Positions 46,913-55,621 of a DNA stretch of 64,000 nucleotides are shown in pieces. The DNA is from Maribacter algarum (ex Lu et al. 2025) (nom. illeg.) (GTDB lineage Bacteria > Bacteroidota > Bacteroidia > Flavobacteriales > Flavobacteriaceae): contig CANMAW010000002.1 of the NCBI GenBank assembly GCA_947495915.1, positions 124,001 to 188,000 on the forward strand. The letters run 5' to 3'. The notes under the pieces were generated by a model. That model saw nothing but the letters and a program-made list of their open reading frames with translations. It had not been told where the DNA came from and made no database searches. Positions within the stretch are counted from its first letter, which is position 1; each line of letters begins with the position of its first letter. A program made the position numbers and the translations under genes.

Positions 46913-47959
46913 TTATTTCTGTAATTTTTTAATAACGTTTAGCTGCGTATTTATAAACAACTCTTTATTAGGGTTTTTAGATGCAAAGCTATTTGGGGGG
47001 TAATGTGAATAACTGGCGTATGAAGGTGCATATAGTTCAAAACGCTGTCGAGCATTATAATTCTGCATCGAAACTTTAGATCGATAGTCTCTCAATGCAT
47101 TTATGTCGATGTAACTATTAGCAACCATGCTGCCTCCGGTTCCTGCTTCTGATAATACGTGACCTTCGTATCCAACAATTTTTGATAAGCCATCAGTTGC
47201 TGCGAATGGAAAGGATATACCTGAAATACCCGCAGAATTTGATGAAATTACGTAACTCATGTTTTCAATGGCACGGGCCCTTTTTGCAATATCTTTATGT
47301 GTTAATTGTGGGCTGCCTGCCTCTGATGAAGAATGTAAAAAAATTTCTGCGCCTCGCATCATGAAACATCTTGCTATTTCAGGGTACATTATTTCTTCCG
47401 AAGCTATACAGGCTAACTTTCCTAATGCAGTATCTACCACAGGAAAGAGAGCATCGTCTCCATAAAACTTAATATAATCATCAAGAACATCATGTGGGGT
47501 AGGGGCAAACATTGAGTTTAACCGGCGATACTTAAGAATCAACTCACCCTTGTCGTCAATAATGAAACTACTTTGAAAATATAAATCTGGGAAGTGGTCA
47601 TCTAATTCATAAAAATTACCGGATAAAAATATGGATTGTTCTAAACAGAATTTTTTCATTTGACTGAATAAATCATCATCTGTTTTTAAACAAGCTTTTT
47701 CTTTCCATTGTTCTAGACTTTCTCCAAATGGGAAGCTGGTTAAAAAGTATTCTGGTAAAACAACTAGTTTTAAATCAGGACCGATAAATGCTTTAGAGCC
47801 TCTTATTTCACCCAAAACGGTTTTCAGAGATTTTTGCATTTGCTGATAAGCAGAGTTTCGATTATCACAAGAATTAATTGCGAAACATTCGGTCTGCAGG
47901 GCGAGGGCTTTGTATCGTGGAATCAAATTGAATAATATAGGTTTACTAACAAGATACAA
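46913..47959 (-). CDS. Nitrilase-superfamily protein lacking the usual catalytic Cys and Lys
   Basis: About 348 residues from a TTG at 47959; the true start is uncertain because no ATG precedes the first core strand (KALALQTECFAIN), and an alternative TTG lies 33 nt downstream. The carbon-nitrogen hydrolase fold is clear: LVVLPEYF gives catalytic Glu70. The usual Lys block YRK-x-H reads YRRLN (Arg146). The usual Cys block C-x-x-x-x-F-P-E reads SEEIMYPE (Ser187), with Cys184 three residues earlier. The Glu-Lys-Cys triad is therefore Glu-Arg-Ser. It may be a new variant or non-catalytic. The operator at 47960-47984 abuts the start, so it is controlled with the island. Confidence 0.7.
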   Translation of the reverse strand: MYLVSKPILFNLIPRYKALALQTECFAINSCDNRNSAYQQMQKSLKTVLGEIRGSKAFIGPDLKLVVLPEYFLTSFPFGESLEQWKEKACLKTDDDLFSQMKKFCLEQSIFLSGNFYELDDHFPDLYFQSSFIIDDKGELILKYRRLNSMFAPTPHDVLDDYIKFYGDDALFPVVDTALGKLACIASEEIMYPEIARCFMMRGAEIFLHSSSEAGSPQLTHKDIAKRARAIENMSYVISSNSAGISGISFPFAATDGLSKIVGYEGHVLSEAGTGGSMVANSYIDINALRDYRSKVSMQNYNARQRFELYAPSYASYSHYPPNSFASKNPNKELFINTQLNVIKKLQK

Positions 47960-47984
47960 AAATAGTTAATATTATTAACTATTT
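47960..47984. promoter_or_regulatory. GTTAAC-type operator, nitrilase-like/marR unit
   Basis: AAATAGTTAAT (47960-47970) and its exact reverse complement ATTAACTATTT (47974-47984) are separated by 3 nt. This is the same half-site as at 60485-60564. It sits right at the start of the nitrilase-like gene and should block its transcription when bound by the MarR protein. Confidence 0.65.
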
Positions 47985-48045
47985 ATTAGTAAGAAGTTCA
48001 AGCAATCGATGAAAGTCTTTCTTTACTGGATAAACGTAAGAAAGT

Positions 48046-49119
48046 TTACTCCGCTAATTTAAATTCAAGTGCTGTTTTTGGTGGGTTTTGAGGTGGTGTT
48101 GTTTTTGAAATTAGTTGCCAACTAACGCCCGCGGTATCTGAAAAAACAAAGGCGGCTTCGCCAAATTCATTTTCTTGAATTCTTGTAGGCTTCAATTGGT
48201 GTTCTGTAACTAAGGCGTGTACCATTTCTATTTTTGGGGTATAGAAGGAGTGTAACGTTATTCCCTTTTGCCCTATTTTTTGATGTGATGATTTGTTTGG
48301 TTTATTTCCCCTAGGGATAAAAAATTTCATTTTACCACAAATATTATTTGGTGATACAAAGCCTTGATACCAATGACTAAAACCTGGTTCCATTTGAAAA
48401 ACTCTTTTGGGTCCTTTTAACCAATCACCATCTATGGCGGGTTCATCTTCGGCCTTCAAACCTAAAGCCGTTGATAAATATGACATTTGAGACATATCTT
48501 GGGCATCAATTATGAAATCATGGTGGGTGAACTCACTCGTTTTTAATTTGGTATCGTTATTTATTGTTCCATATCCCGGAATTTTATACCCATATCGTTG
48601 AAAAAAAATGTGGTTAAAGAACTCACCATATACTGCATTTTCTCGCACTAATACCGGACGGTTAAAAAAATCTTTCTCACCAGTATTTAGACCGAATAAA
48701 TCGTCGGCTATTGGTGCTGTGGGTAACCATGGTTTTTTTCCCAAATCACGTGCAGTTTTATAAACATCGTATAATCGAAATATGTCATCAGTCATCATTA
48801 CTGAAATACGTGAGCCTATTGTTTCAACAGGTGTATATCCAATACCATTACCCGTTGGTTTTTCCCATTCTAAAATTCTCAAAAGGCCATGACTATCTAT
48901 ATGTCCATTTTGAAGTCGGTATGATTTGAGCTTTGAATCAAGACCATATAATTCTTGAACTTTGCCTGCATTTAATTCTGCACTTTGCACTACTTTAAAT
49001 CCGAAATCAGCAAAATATTTTAAAGCATAATCAGCATCTTGAACACCAATCATAACCTCATAAAGTCCACTTATACCGGTGTTGGGTATCTTCTTGTTTA
49101 TTTTCGAAGCTGTATTCAT
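48046..49119 (-). CDS. Two-module VOC-superfamily protein (glyoxalase/dioxygenase-like)
   Basis: A 357-residue protein with two VOC halves. The first (about 15-150) begins SGLYEVMIGVQDADYALKYF; the second (about 180-350) has SEFTHHDFIIDAQDM, KGITLHSFYTPKIEM and ends with FVFSDTAGVSWQLI. His and Glu residues on the expected strands could hold one metal ion in the second half. VOC proteins include glyoxalases, epimerases and extradiol ring-cleaving dioxygenases; which applies here cannot be told. It is transcribed with the MDR reductase 43 nt upstream from the shared promoter region at 50159-50246. Confidence 0.72.
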   Translation of the reverse strand: MNTASKINKKIPNTGISGLYEVMIGVQDADYALKYFADFGFKVVQSAELNAGKVQELYGLDSKLKSYRLQNGHIDSHGLLRILEWEKPTGNGIGYTPVETIGSRISVMMTDDIFRLYDVYKTARDLGKKPWLPTAPIADDLFGLNTGEKDFFNRPVLVRENAVYGEFFNHIFFQRYGYKIPGYGTINNDTKLKTSEFTHHDFIIDAQDMSQMSYLSTALGLKAEDEPAIDGDWLKGPKRVFQMEPGFSHWYQGFVSPNNICGKMKFFIPRGNKPNKSSHQKIGQKGITLHSFYTPKIEMVHALVTEHQLKPTRIQENEFGEAAFVFSDTAGVSWQLISKTTPPQNPPKTALEFKLAE

Positions 49120-49162
49120 AGTAGTATAGTTAGTATTAAAAGGTTAATATGACTACTAGTTG

Positions 49163-50158
49163 TTAAGGTTTGAGAATTAGCTTTCCGAAATTATCACCTG
49201 TAAAAAGCATTTTAAGAGTCGGTACATAATTGTCGAGTCCTTCAACAATATGTTCTTTGACATTGATTTTTCCATCGGCAATCCATACAGCCATTTCTTT
49301 AGCGGCTGCAGGCCATTCTTTTATAAAATCGAAAACAATAATGCCGGTCATATAACCTCTTGCACTCACAATTTTCATATAATTTTTTGGGCCATAAATA
49401 TTGCCCATGTCGTTATACTGAGAGATTGCACCACATATAACTACTCGGGCACCTTGAGCCAGATTTAGTAAAGCCGTATCTAAGGTCTTTCCCCCTACAT
49501 TATCATAAAATATATTCAGTCCGGTAGGGGCGTATTCTTTTAGTTTTTGATCTAAATCTTCAGTCTTATAATTGATCGCATAATCAAACCCACATTCATT
49601 AAGCAAAAATTGACATTTAGCATCGCTACCGGCTGAGCCAATAACGGTGCAACCTTTAATTTTTGCAATTTGTCCGACTGTAGATCCAACGACACCTGAA
49701 GCTGCTGAAATATATACTACATCACCTTTTTGAGGTTCACCACGTTTTAGCAAGCCAAAATAAGCCGTCATACCAGGCATTCCTAAAACGCCTAAGTGAT
49801 AAGATAATTTGCCGGATGACATGTCTAAAACGCGAATACCATCTCCAGAAGATATACTATATAATTGAGCGCCTAGAAAGCCTTCTACATAGTCACCAAT
49901 TTTAAACAATTCATTTTTAGATTGAATAACTTTACCCGCAGAAAAACTACGCATAACGGCCCCTATTTCTATTCCTTTGATATAGGTGGTGCCTTCATTC
50001 ATCCAACCACGAATTGCTGGGTCTAACGAAATAGCTTCAATTTGTACTAAAAACTCACCATCTTTTAAAACCGGAATTTCTTCATCAATTAGCGCAAAGT
50101 TATTGTCCTGTATCATACCTGTAGGCCTACTTGCCAGGGCTACTTTTCTATTCGTCAT
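49163..50158 (-). CDS. Zinc-independent MDR NADP-dependent oxidoreductase (CurA/PTGR-like)
   Basis: A 331-residue medium-chain reductase without the zinc-binding Cys residues. Features: LDPAIRGWMNEGTTYIKGIE near the N-terminus, LGMPGMTAYFGLL, and the nucleotide motif YISAASGVVGSTVGQIAK (AASGxVG). Family members reduce carbon-carbon double bonds of enals and enones with NADPH. It is the first gene of the reverse MDR-VOC unit and diverges from the alpha/beta-hydrolase gene; both promoters flank operator half-sites. Confidence 0.88.
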   Translation of the reverse strand: MTNRKVALASRPTGMIQDNNFALIDEEIPVLKDGEFLVQIEAISLDPAIRGWMNEGTTYIKGIEIGAVMRSFSAGKVIQSKNELFKIGDYVEGFLGAQLYSISSGDGIRVLDMSSGKLSYHLGVLGMPGMTAYFGLLKRGEPQKGDVVYISAASGVVGSTVGQIAKIKGCTVIGSAGSDAKCQFLLNECGFDYAINYKTEDLDQKLKEYAPTGLNIFYDNVGGKTLDTALLNLAQGARVVICGAISQYNDMGNIYGPKNYMKIVSARGYMTGIIVFDFIKEWPAAAKEMAVWIADGKINVKEHIVEGLDNYVPTLKMLFTGDNFGKLILKP

Positions 50159-50198
50159 GCGTGTTTTTTTTTGATTATCTTAAATTAAGTAATTAAAT

Positions 50199-50235
50199 AT
50201 AGTTAATATTATGAATAATTAACTACATTAACTAT
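50199..50235. promoter_or_regulatory. GTTAAC-type operator region in divergent promoter
   Basis: ATAGTTAAT (50199-50207) is followed by two direct copies of ATTAACTA (50218-50225, 50227-50234), the opposite half-site. Spacing is wider than the 3 nt of the other sites, so two overlapping or looser sites may be present. The site lies between the divergent MDR and alpha/beta-hydrolase genes. Confidence 0.55.
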
Positions 50236-50246
50236 TATTTTTAAAA

Positions 50247-51287
50247 TTGGAAGATTTGAGCAAAAGTAAAATAGTAACAATTGATGGACAAAAATTACAT
50301 TTTTATGTTTTGGGCACTGGCCCTGATTTAATTTTGTTTCACCCTTCGCCCAGTAGTGCTATTTCTCTTTTACCTTTAGCAAAACAATTATCAGATACTT
50401 ATACGGTATATGGTATCGATACCCCTGGTTATGGAGGCTCTGATTCGTTAGCCCAAGAACCTACTGTCTTAAAAGAGTATACTGATTTCTTACATGTTGC
50501 TTTTTTGAAGCTAGGACTGACGCAACCTGCGATTTATGGTTCAGCCACAGGGGCCCAATTGGCAATTAGATATGGCATAGATTATCCTGAGTATGTATCA
50601 CAATTGTTTTTAGATAATTCTGCGCATTTTGATGATGATTTATGTAATCATATTTTAAAAAGTTATTTTCCTGATTTGACACCAAGTATAGACGGAAGTC
50701 ATCTTCAAACTATATGGACAATGGTTAAGCAAATGTTTCAATATTTTCCTTGGTGTTTTACTTCAGAAGAGTATGCTTTAAATATACCTCAAATGCCTCT
50801 TTTGGTTTTACAAATGGTTGCTATGGACTATTTGAAAGCCGGTAAAGACTATGATGTAGCCTATCGTTTGGCCTTTAAACATGAACGTGGCTATTTTGTA
50901 CAACAGTTACAGGTTCCTACTACTATATTTAGATGGAATAATAGTATAATTGTGCCCTATATTGACAAATTGCTTTCATTCGATTTTCCTGAGCATATAA
51001 AACCGCTTGCCATTAATGGAGGAGCTTCTGAAAGAACCATGCAAATGGTAACTTTTATAAAAAAATCAGTTGAGAAAACCACTAGAGGGCAAATTGCTAA
51101 AAATGCAATTGAAGATGCAATTTTTAATGAAATAATTTATAACAAACCCATGAATACTCCCCCTGAAATTTTAGAAGATGGGAGTCATTTGAATATCGCA
51201 TGGGAACAATTGGTAGCGGTTAATAAAGATATAAGTGCGGCGCATATTCAAAAGTGCTTGGTAGATTGGTTTAATACAAATTCATAA
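50247..51287 (+). CDS. Alpha/beta-hydrolase-fold protein with Ala at the nucleophile position
   Basis: About 346 residues; no ATG is near the start, so TTG at 50247 (or TTG at 50256) is used. The fold is clear: FHPSPSS oxyanion strand, YGIDTPGYGGSD, then the nucleophile elbow, and ILEDGSHLNIAW with a His. The usual G-x-Ser-x-G reads G98-S-A-T-G102, putting Ala100 at the nucleophile and Ser99 one residue early. The next residue is Ala where a second Gly is usual. It may have lost hydrolase chemistry or use another mechanism. It heads a forward unit with the SDR gene 11 nt downstream. Confidence 0.78.
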   Translation: MEDLSKSKIVTIDGQKLHFYVLGTGPDLILFHPSPSSAISLLPLAKQLSDTYTVYGIDTPGYGGSDSLAQEPTVLKEYTDFLHVAFLKLGLTQPAIYGSATGAQLAIRYGIDYPEYVSQLFLDNSAHFDDDLCNHILKSYFPDLTPSIDGSHLQTIWTMVKQMFQYFPWCFTSEEYALNIPQMPLLVLQMVAMDYLKAGKDYDVAYRLAFKHERGYFVQQLQVPTTIFRWNNSIIVPYIDKLLSFDFPEHIKPLAINGGASERTMQMVTFIKKSVEKTTRGQIAKNAIEDAIFNEIIYNKPMNTPPEILEDGSHLNIAWEQLVAVNKDISAAHIQKCLVDWFNTNS

Positions 51288-51298
51288 AAAATATTAGC

Positions 51299-52045
51299 AT
51301 GATAGCAGCTAAATACGAAGCAACAAATACATATGTAGTTATTGTAGGTTCAAATAGTGGTATTGGCCAAGTTCTCATAAAGCAGTTAATAGCATATGGA
51401 ACCACAATTTTTGGTTTAGATATTCAAGAATCTTCAGCAACGCCAATTTCTGATCGTAATTATTATTTTCAAGCAGATTCTACGAATAGTAATGAAGTAG
51501 AAAATGTTTTAAAGCAAATTAAAAATTATACTACACAGATTAATGGTTTGGTAAATCTTGCTGGAACAATTTTACAATTCAAACCGATAGAAGAGTTAAG
51601 CATTGCTGATTGGAATGAAACCTATGATATTAGTTTTAAAAGTTGTTTCAATTCTTGTAGAATTTTTATGCCATTATTAAAGAAAAGTACGGGAGCAGCC
51701 ATTGTAAATATGTCTTCTGGGTTGGCATTTATTGGTCAATTAAATTACGGTCCGTATGCCGCGGGAAAAGCTAGTGTAATTTCTTTCAGTAAAACATTGG
51801 CAGCCGAGACAGCGCCATCAATTAGGGTGAATACGGTTGCGCCAGGTGCAGTTGATACGGGTTTTATCTATAAAAAAGATGGGTCTACACGCTTTAATAA
51901 ACAATTGTATACTAAAATGGTTCCTCTAGGCGCTATTGCTAAACCTGAAGAAATTAGTTCGGTCGTTTTATTTTTATTGAGTAATGGAGCATCTCATATG
52001 ACTGGGCAATGTCTGCATGTAAATGGAGGCGCAAGTATGCATTAA
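51299..52045 (+). CDS. Short-chain dehydrogenase/reductase
   Basis: A 248-residue classical SDR. The cofactor motif is VGSNSGIGQ, with Asp after strand 2 (GLDIQ), which points to NAD(H). Catalytic Ser is in NMSSGLAF, and the Tyr-x3-Lys is PYAAGKAS. The usual NNAG motif reads NLAG. The C-terminus TGQCLHVNGGASMH is normal. It probably oxidises or reduces a hydroxy intermediate of the island's pathway. It is convergent with the BASS transporter gene with 11 nt between stops. Confidence 0.92.
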   Translation: MIAAKYEATNTYVVIVGSNSGIGQVLIKQLIAYGTTIFGLDIQESSATPISDRNYYFQADSTNSNEVENVLKQIKNYTTQINGLVNLAGTILQFKPIEELSIADWNETYDISFKSCFNSCRIFMPLLKKSTGAAIVNMSSGLAFIGQLNYGPYAAGKASVISFSKTLAAETAPSIRVNTVAPGAVDTGFIYKKDGSTRFNKQLYTKMVPLGAIAKPEEISSVVLFLLSNGASHMTGQCLHVNGGASMH

Positions 52046-52056
52046 ACCAGTTGTTA

Positions 52057-52959
52057 TTACTTCTTAGAACTTTCGTTGGTAACAATCATGTTTTTGAAAA
52101 TGTAAATAACACCGATGGCTAAGATACTCATCACTACTCCATATACTCCTGGGGTTGCAGCCATTTCAGGGCTATTTAGTAAGCCCGGTGACATGGCTAA
52201 GGTCATTCCTAAAACATTATTTTGCATCCCACTTTCTATTGATATAGTTGCTGCCTGCCGGGTAGATAGTTTCATTATTTTTGAACTGATAAAGCCAACA
52301 GACAATGTAAAAAAATTTAGCAATAATACACCAACGAAAGCCGCTTTTAAAAAAGACCAGCTATCACCAATTTCTTCCAATTTCAAAATCATAAAAACTA
52401 AAGCGAGAATAATTACAGTTATAGAACCCCATTTAATAGAAGGTCTTGCCTTATCGGAAAAAGTAGGTAATTTATGGTTTACGAACATTCCTAAAAACAC
52501 GGGTAGAGCTGTAAGTTTAAAAATGTTGAAGATGGTTTTTCCTAACGGAAGTTGAATACTTTTTGATGCTTCTCCTAAAATAGCATCCAAAGAAAAGTTT
52601 ATAATTAGCGGAATAGTAAATATAGTTATAAGGCTACTAATAGCCGTAAGAGTTATTGATAAAGCAGTATCACCTTTTGATAAATAGGAAAACAGATTAG
52701 AAACAGCCCCACCTGGACTGCAAGCACATACCATGAGTCCCATGGCTATCATTGGTTGCATAGGAATTAAAAGAACTATTATATACGCAATAAGCGGAAC
52801 AATAAGAATTTGATTCACCAGACCAATAGTAACTGCTTTGGGCGCAGTACCAACACGGGTGAAATCGCGCAAAGTTAAAGTCATACCCATTCCCAGCATT
52901 ACTAAAAACAAAAGCGCTTGTAGTATGGTGGGAATATTGGTAGAAAGAAACTCTGTCAT
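52057..52959 (-). CDS. BASS-family (bile acid:sodium symporter-like) transporter
   Basis: About 300 residues and nine to ten membrane helices. The ATG at 52959 (MTEFLSTNIP) is chosen because an upstream TTG would overlap the preceding gene by 19 nt. Family blocks: FLVMLGMGMTLTLRDF, MVCACSPGGAVSNLFSYLSKGD and SIESGMQNNVLGMTLA, where the Gln/Asn residues help bind sodium. BASS proteins import organic anions such as bile acids, pantoate or 2-oxo acids with sodium. As the last gene of the reverse catabolic operon it probably imports the pathway substrate, expected to be an organic anion. Confidence 0.88.
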   Translation of the reverse strand: MTEFLSTNIPTILQALLFLVMLGMGMTLTLRDFTRVGTAPKAVTIGLVNQILIVPLIAYIIVLLIPMQPMIAMGLMVCACSPGGAVSNLFSYLSKGDTALSITLTAISSLITIFTIPLIINFSLDAILGEASKSIQLPLGKTIFNIFKLTALPVFLGMFVNHKLPTFSDKARPSIKWGSITVIILALVFMILKLEEIGDSWSFLKAAFVGVLLLNFFTLSVGFISSKIMKLSTRQAATISIESGMQNNVLGMTLAMSPGLLNSPEMAATPGVYGVVMSILAIGVIYIFKNMIVTNESSKK

Positions 52960-52970
52960 TAAAAAAAAAT

Positions 52971-53897
52971 CTACTGTTGCGTTTTCCAAGTACTTAGAAT
53001 TTCTGATGCTGATGCCGACCAGACTTCTTCGTGACTTCCTAGTTTGTCTAAAACTTTTTCAAGATACTGAATGCGGTGCGGTTGACCTAGCACCCACGGA
53101 TGAATATTCAAACTTAATATTCGGCCACCTGAAGTTTTACTTTCATGTAATAAAAATTCAAAAGCATCATCAACTTGTTCAGCCCAACTTTCAGCAGAAT
53201 GTAGATTATTGAGAATGATATAATAATCATCGAGTTCTGTTGTTAGTGGCATGGCAGAAAGATCTCCTTTACTGGTTTTAAAATTATAGGGCAGATCATC
53301 ATTCGCCCAATCGCAGAAATAAGTGATGCCATTAGCTGCAAGTATATCTGGTGTGTTTTCAGATTCGTTTTTTGCGGGACTAACCCAACCCTTAATTTCT
53401 TGCTCTGTTAATTTTCGTAGGCCATCTAAAGCACGTTTTACGAGATCCTTTTCTTCTTCAATATTTTGTCCTCCATAGTGTAATTTATCCATGTCATAGC
53501 CATGGCATATAATTTCATTATTTCTCTCTTTTATAGTTGCCGTCAGGTAGGGTGTTCTTTCTGCTAACCGAGTATTCATCGCGAAAGTTGGTGTTATATT
53601 AAAGGTGTCAAAGGCTTTTAGCAAACGATAAATACCGACACGATTACCATAATCTCGTAGACTAAAATGTCTCAAGTCAGGGTATGGTTTGGTCATTCCA
53701 CCTGGTACTTTAAAAGGAATTCCTTTTTGATTTAATGGAAAGAATTGCAAACCGACATTAACCCAAAGCGCTATCTTTTTACCCTTTGGCCAAGTGATCG
53801 CTTTTCTGTTTTGCAGCATGCTCCATTCATAACGATCATGATCCATTCCATATGACCTTTTTGAATACTGTAAATAGTCGTTACCTAATGTTGTCAT
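52971..53897 (-). CDS. PuuE-like polysaccharide-deacetylase-fold hydrolase (copy 2)
   Basis: A 308-residue cytoplasmic protein of the NodB-fold branch that includes PuuE allantoinase and some cyclic-imide hydrolases, enzymes that open C-N rings rather than deacetylate sugars. Signature blocks: YGNRVGIYRLLKAFD, EIICHGYDMDKLHYGG with ligand-type His, GWVSPAKNESENTPDILAA and SLNIHPWVLGQPHRI. It overlaps the other deacetylase-like gene by 17 nt, and about 40 percent of the landmark positions are shared by eye, so they are tandem paralogues that may form one complex. The next gene downstream is the transporter. Confidence 0.82.
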   Translation of the reverse strand: MTTLGNDYLQYSKRSYGMDHDRYEWSMLQNRKAITWPKGKKIALWVNVGLQFFPLNQKGIPFKVPGGMTKPYPDLRHFSLRDYGNRVGIYRLLKAFDTFNITPTFAMNTRLAERTPYLTATIKERNNEIICHGYDMDKLHYGGQNIEEEKDLVKRALDGLRKLTEQEIKGWVSPAKNESENTPDILAANGITYFCDWANDDLPYNFKTSKGDLSAMPLTTELDDYYIILNNLHSAESWAEQVDDAFEFLLHESKTSGGRILSLNIHPWVLGQPHRIQYLEKVLDKLGSHEEVWSASASEILSTWKTQQ

Positions 53898-54834
53898 ACT
53901 TCTTTTTTTTTGTTTTAATATCTTCTTTAACCAAGTCGTAGTAATGGTCTAAAAAGTATTGTGCAATTTCTTTGCCGGTAGTCACCCATACGTCTGAATG
54001 CCCGGTAATATATTCTAAAGCCTCTTCATAGGCTTTAATACGATGGGCATTACTCACTTGATAATTATGCGTAGGTATGCACATAATGGTGCCACTTTCA
54101 GATCCTTCTGTATATAGTCGATCAAAATTGTCTTTTAGTTCTTTACCATACCGACGAGGTGTGGTTTTTTGAACCAAATAGGCAATGGTATCATTCATTT
54201 CTAAAGAATAAGGTATAGATGCAAATCGTTTGCCACTTCTCAAATTAATAGGCGTGGGCTGATCATCATGAAAAAGATCGCAGGAATAAAAACCTGCTTC
54301 ATCACCGAATAATTCAGTACCAACTTCTGCAAAAAGATCAAGCGTGTTTTCTGAATGTGATAAAGCGGGAGCTAAATAACCGGCGCATTTTTGACCGGTA
54401 TGTTTATAAATAGATTCAATGGAATCTTTAATCATTTCACGTTCTTGAGCTTCAGTCATACCATAGGTATATCTGGTATTATAAATACCATGACTAAAAA
54501 ATTCCCATTGTCGCTCTTTGCATGATTCAATTATTTCAGGGTGATGGTCACATAATGCTGTTGATAAAGATATTGATCCGCGGATGCCATATTTTTCTAA
54601 GAGTTGCATTTGACGCATGTGTCCCACTCGATTACCCCAATCTCTACTCGTATAACCGGGTAAGGCAGGATTTGGCTGCGGCCATGGTTTACGAAATGGA
54701 TTATCGGGCGGATTTAGTTCATAAAACTCAATGTTTGGCGCTACCCAAAATGCAACTTTTGCGCCATTTGGCCATTCAATTTTTGGTCGATTTTCATAGG
54801 GCCAATACTCATAATATCCTGGATCTTCTTTCAT
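53881..54834 (-). CDS. PuuE-like polysaccharide-deacetylase-fold hydrolase (copy 1)
   Basis: A 317-residue paralogue of the downstream gene. It has SRDWGNRVGHMRQMQLLEKY, EFFSHGIYNTRYTYGMT, CAGYLAPALSHSENTLDLFA and IPTHNYQVSNAHRI at matching places, but differs in the likely metal region (SHGIYNTR versus CHGYDMDK). A basic tail (EDIKTKKKKYDNIR) covers the overlap with copy 2. The two overlap by 17 nt in different frames, implying translational coupling. No signal peptide. Substrate unknown; a cyclic amide, imide or ureide is the family-based guess. Confidence 0.82.
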   Translation of the reverse strand: MKEDPGYYEYWPYENRPKIEWPNGAKVAFWVAPNIEFYELNPPDNPFRKPWPQPNPALPGYTSRDWGNRVGHMRQMQLLEKYGIRGSISLSTALCDHHPEIIESCKERQWEFFSHGIYNTRYTYGMTEAQEREMIKDSIESIYKHTGQKCAGYLAPALSHSENTLDLFAEVGTELFGDEAGFYSCDLFHDDQPTPINLRSGKRFASIPYSLEMNDTIAYLVQKTTPRRYGKELKDNFDRLYTEGSESGTIMCIPTHNYQVSNAHRIKAYEEALEYITGHSDVWVTTGKEIAQYFLDHYYDLVKEDIKTKKKKYDNIR

Positions 54835-54922
54835 TGAAGCGTATTTCTATTTGATTAAAATTCTGTAGCAACCTAAGCTTCTAAAGTTTTGTTTGGTAAC
54901 TATAAGAAAAGTTATATGGTTT

Positions 54923-55603
54923 TTATTTTAAACTATTCAGCCAATCAAAAACTTCTTTCACCTCTCTTATATCACAATACTTTAACGATAAGTCGGTTAA
55001 ATTAGCATAATGGTAACTTTCATGCTTATCAGCCACACATTCTTCTGGTATAATTGTTCTATAACCTCTTGAAAGGGAATCTACGCCAGCCGCTCTAACA
55101 CAGCCTGAAGTAGAACCTCCTGTTAAAACAATGGTGTCAATCTGGTGCCAAACCAAAAGCGATTGTAACGGAGTTTCAAAAAAAGGTGAAGGCATCTTTT
55201 TTTCATAAAAGACATCGGTTGCTTTATCAAGAATTAAACGATCGTCGAGTTCAGCACGTTCAGAACCAAATTTGATGTTTTGAAGGCTATCAGGCGTATC
55301 AGTTCGAGTGCCCCAAATGCCAGCGTCTACGGCGGTATCCATATAAGCAACATTGGTCCATACTACAGGCCAGCCAAGTGCTCTAAACTTTGAAGCTAAT
55401 TCATTAACGTAATCAAGTTGTTTGGGGTCAGCTTCATACGCCGTTTTAAATAAATCAGTACGTGTATATGCTTTTTGAAGGTCAATATTTACTAGTGCTG
55501 CTTTTTTGCCGAAACCAAAACGTTTACGTGCAGGATTTGCTTTGACCTCTTGATATATTTCCTTTGCCGTTTTTGTAGTGGTTTGCATTTTTGTTCCTAT
55601 CAT
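54923..55603 (-). CDS. Isochorismatase-family cysteine hydrolase
   Basis: A 226-residue amidohydrolase. The Asp-Lys-Cys triad is visible: Asp41 in ALVNIDLQ, Lys136 in YEKKMPSPF and Cys168 in GGSTSGCVRAAG, with the cis-peptide Gly-Gly/Ser before it. This branch (N-carbamoylsarcosine amidase, maleamate amidase) hydrolyses a linear amide to acid and ammonia, matching the product a ring-opening PuuE-like enzyme would give. It is 88 nt upstream of the deacetylase pair and 18 nt downstream of the NTF2-like gene. Confidence 0.88.
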   Translation of the reverse strand: MIGTKMQTTTKTAKEIYQEVKANPARKRFGFGKKAALVNIDLQKAYTRTDLFKTAYEADPKQLDYVNELASKFRALGWPVVWTNVAYMDTAVDAGIWGTRTDTPDSLQNIKFGSERAELDDRLILDKATDVFYEKKMPSPFFETPLQSLLVWHQIDTIVLTGGSTSGCVRAAGVDSLSRGYRTIIPEECVADKHESYHYANLTDLSLKYCDIREVKEVFDWLNSLK

Positions 55604-55621
55604 ATCATGCAGGGGTTTAAA

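Noticed and set aside
49120-49162. A fifth GTTAAC-type operator between the VOC and MDR genes
   Set aside because: Only scattered partial half-sites (AGTTAG, GGTTAAT) are present, without a proper inverted repeat.
52838-53212. A 124-codon forward frame overlapping the transporter/deacetylase junction
   Set aside because: It is antisense to two well-supported genes and has no recognisable domain.
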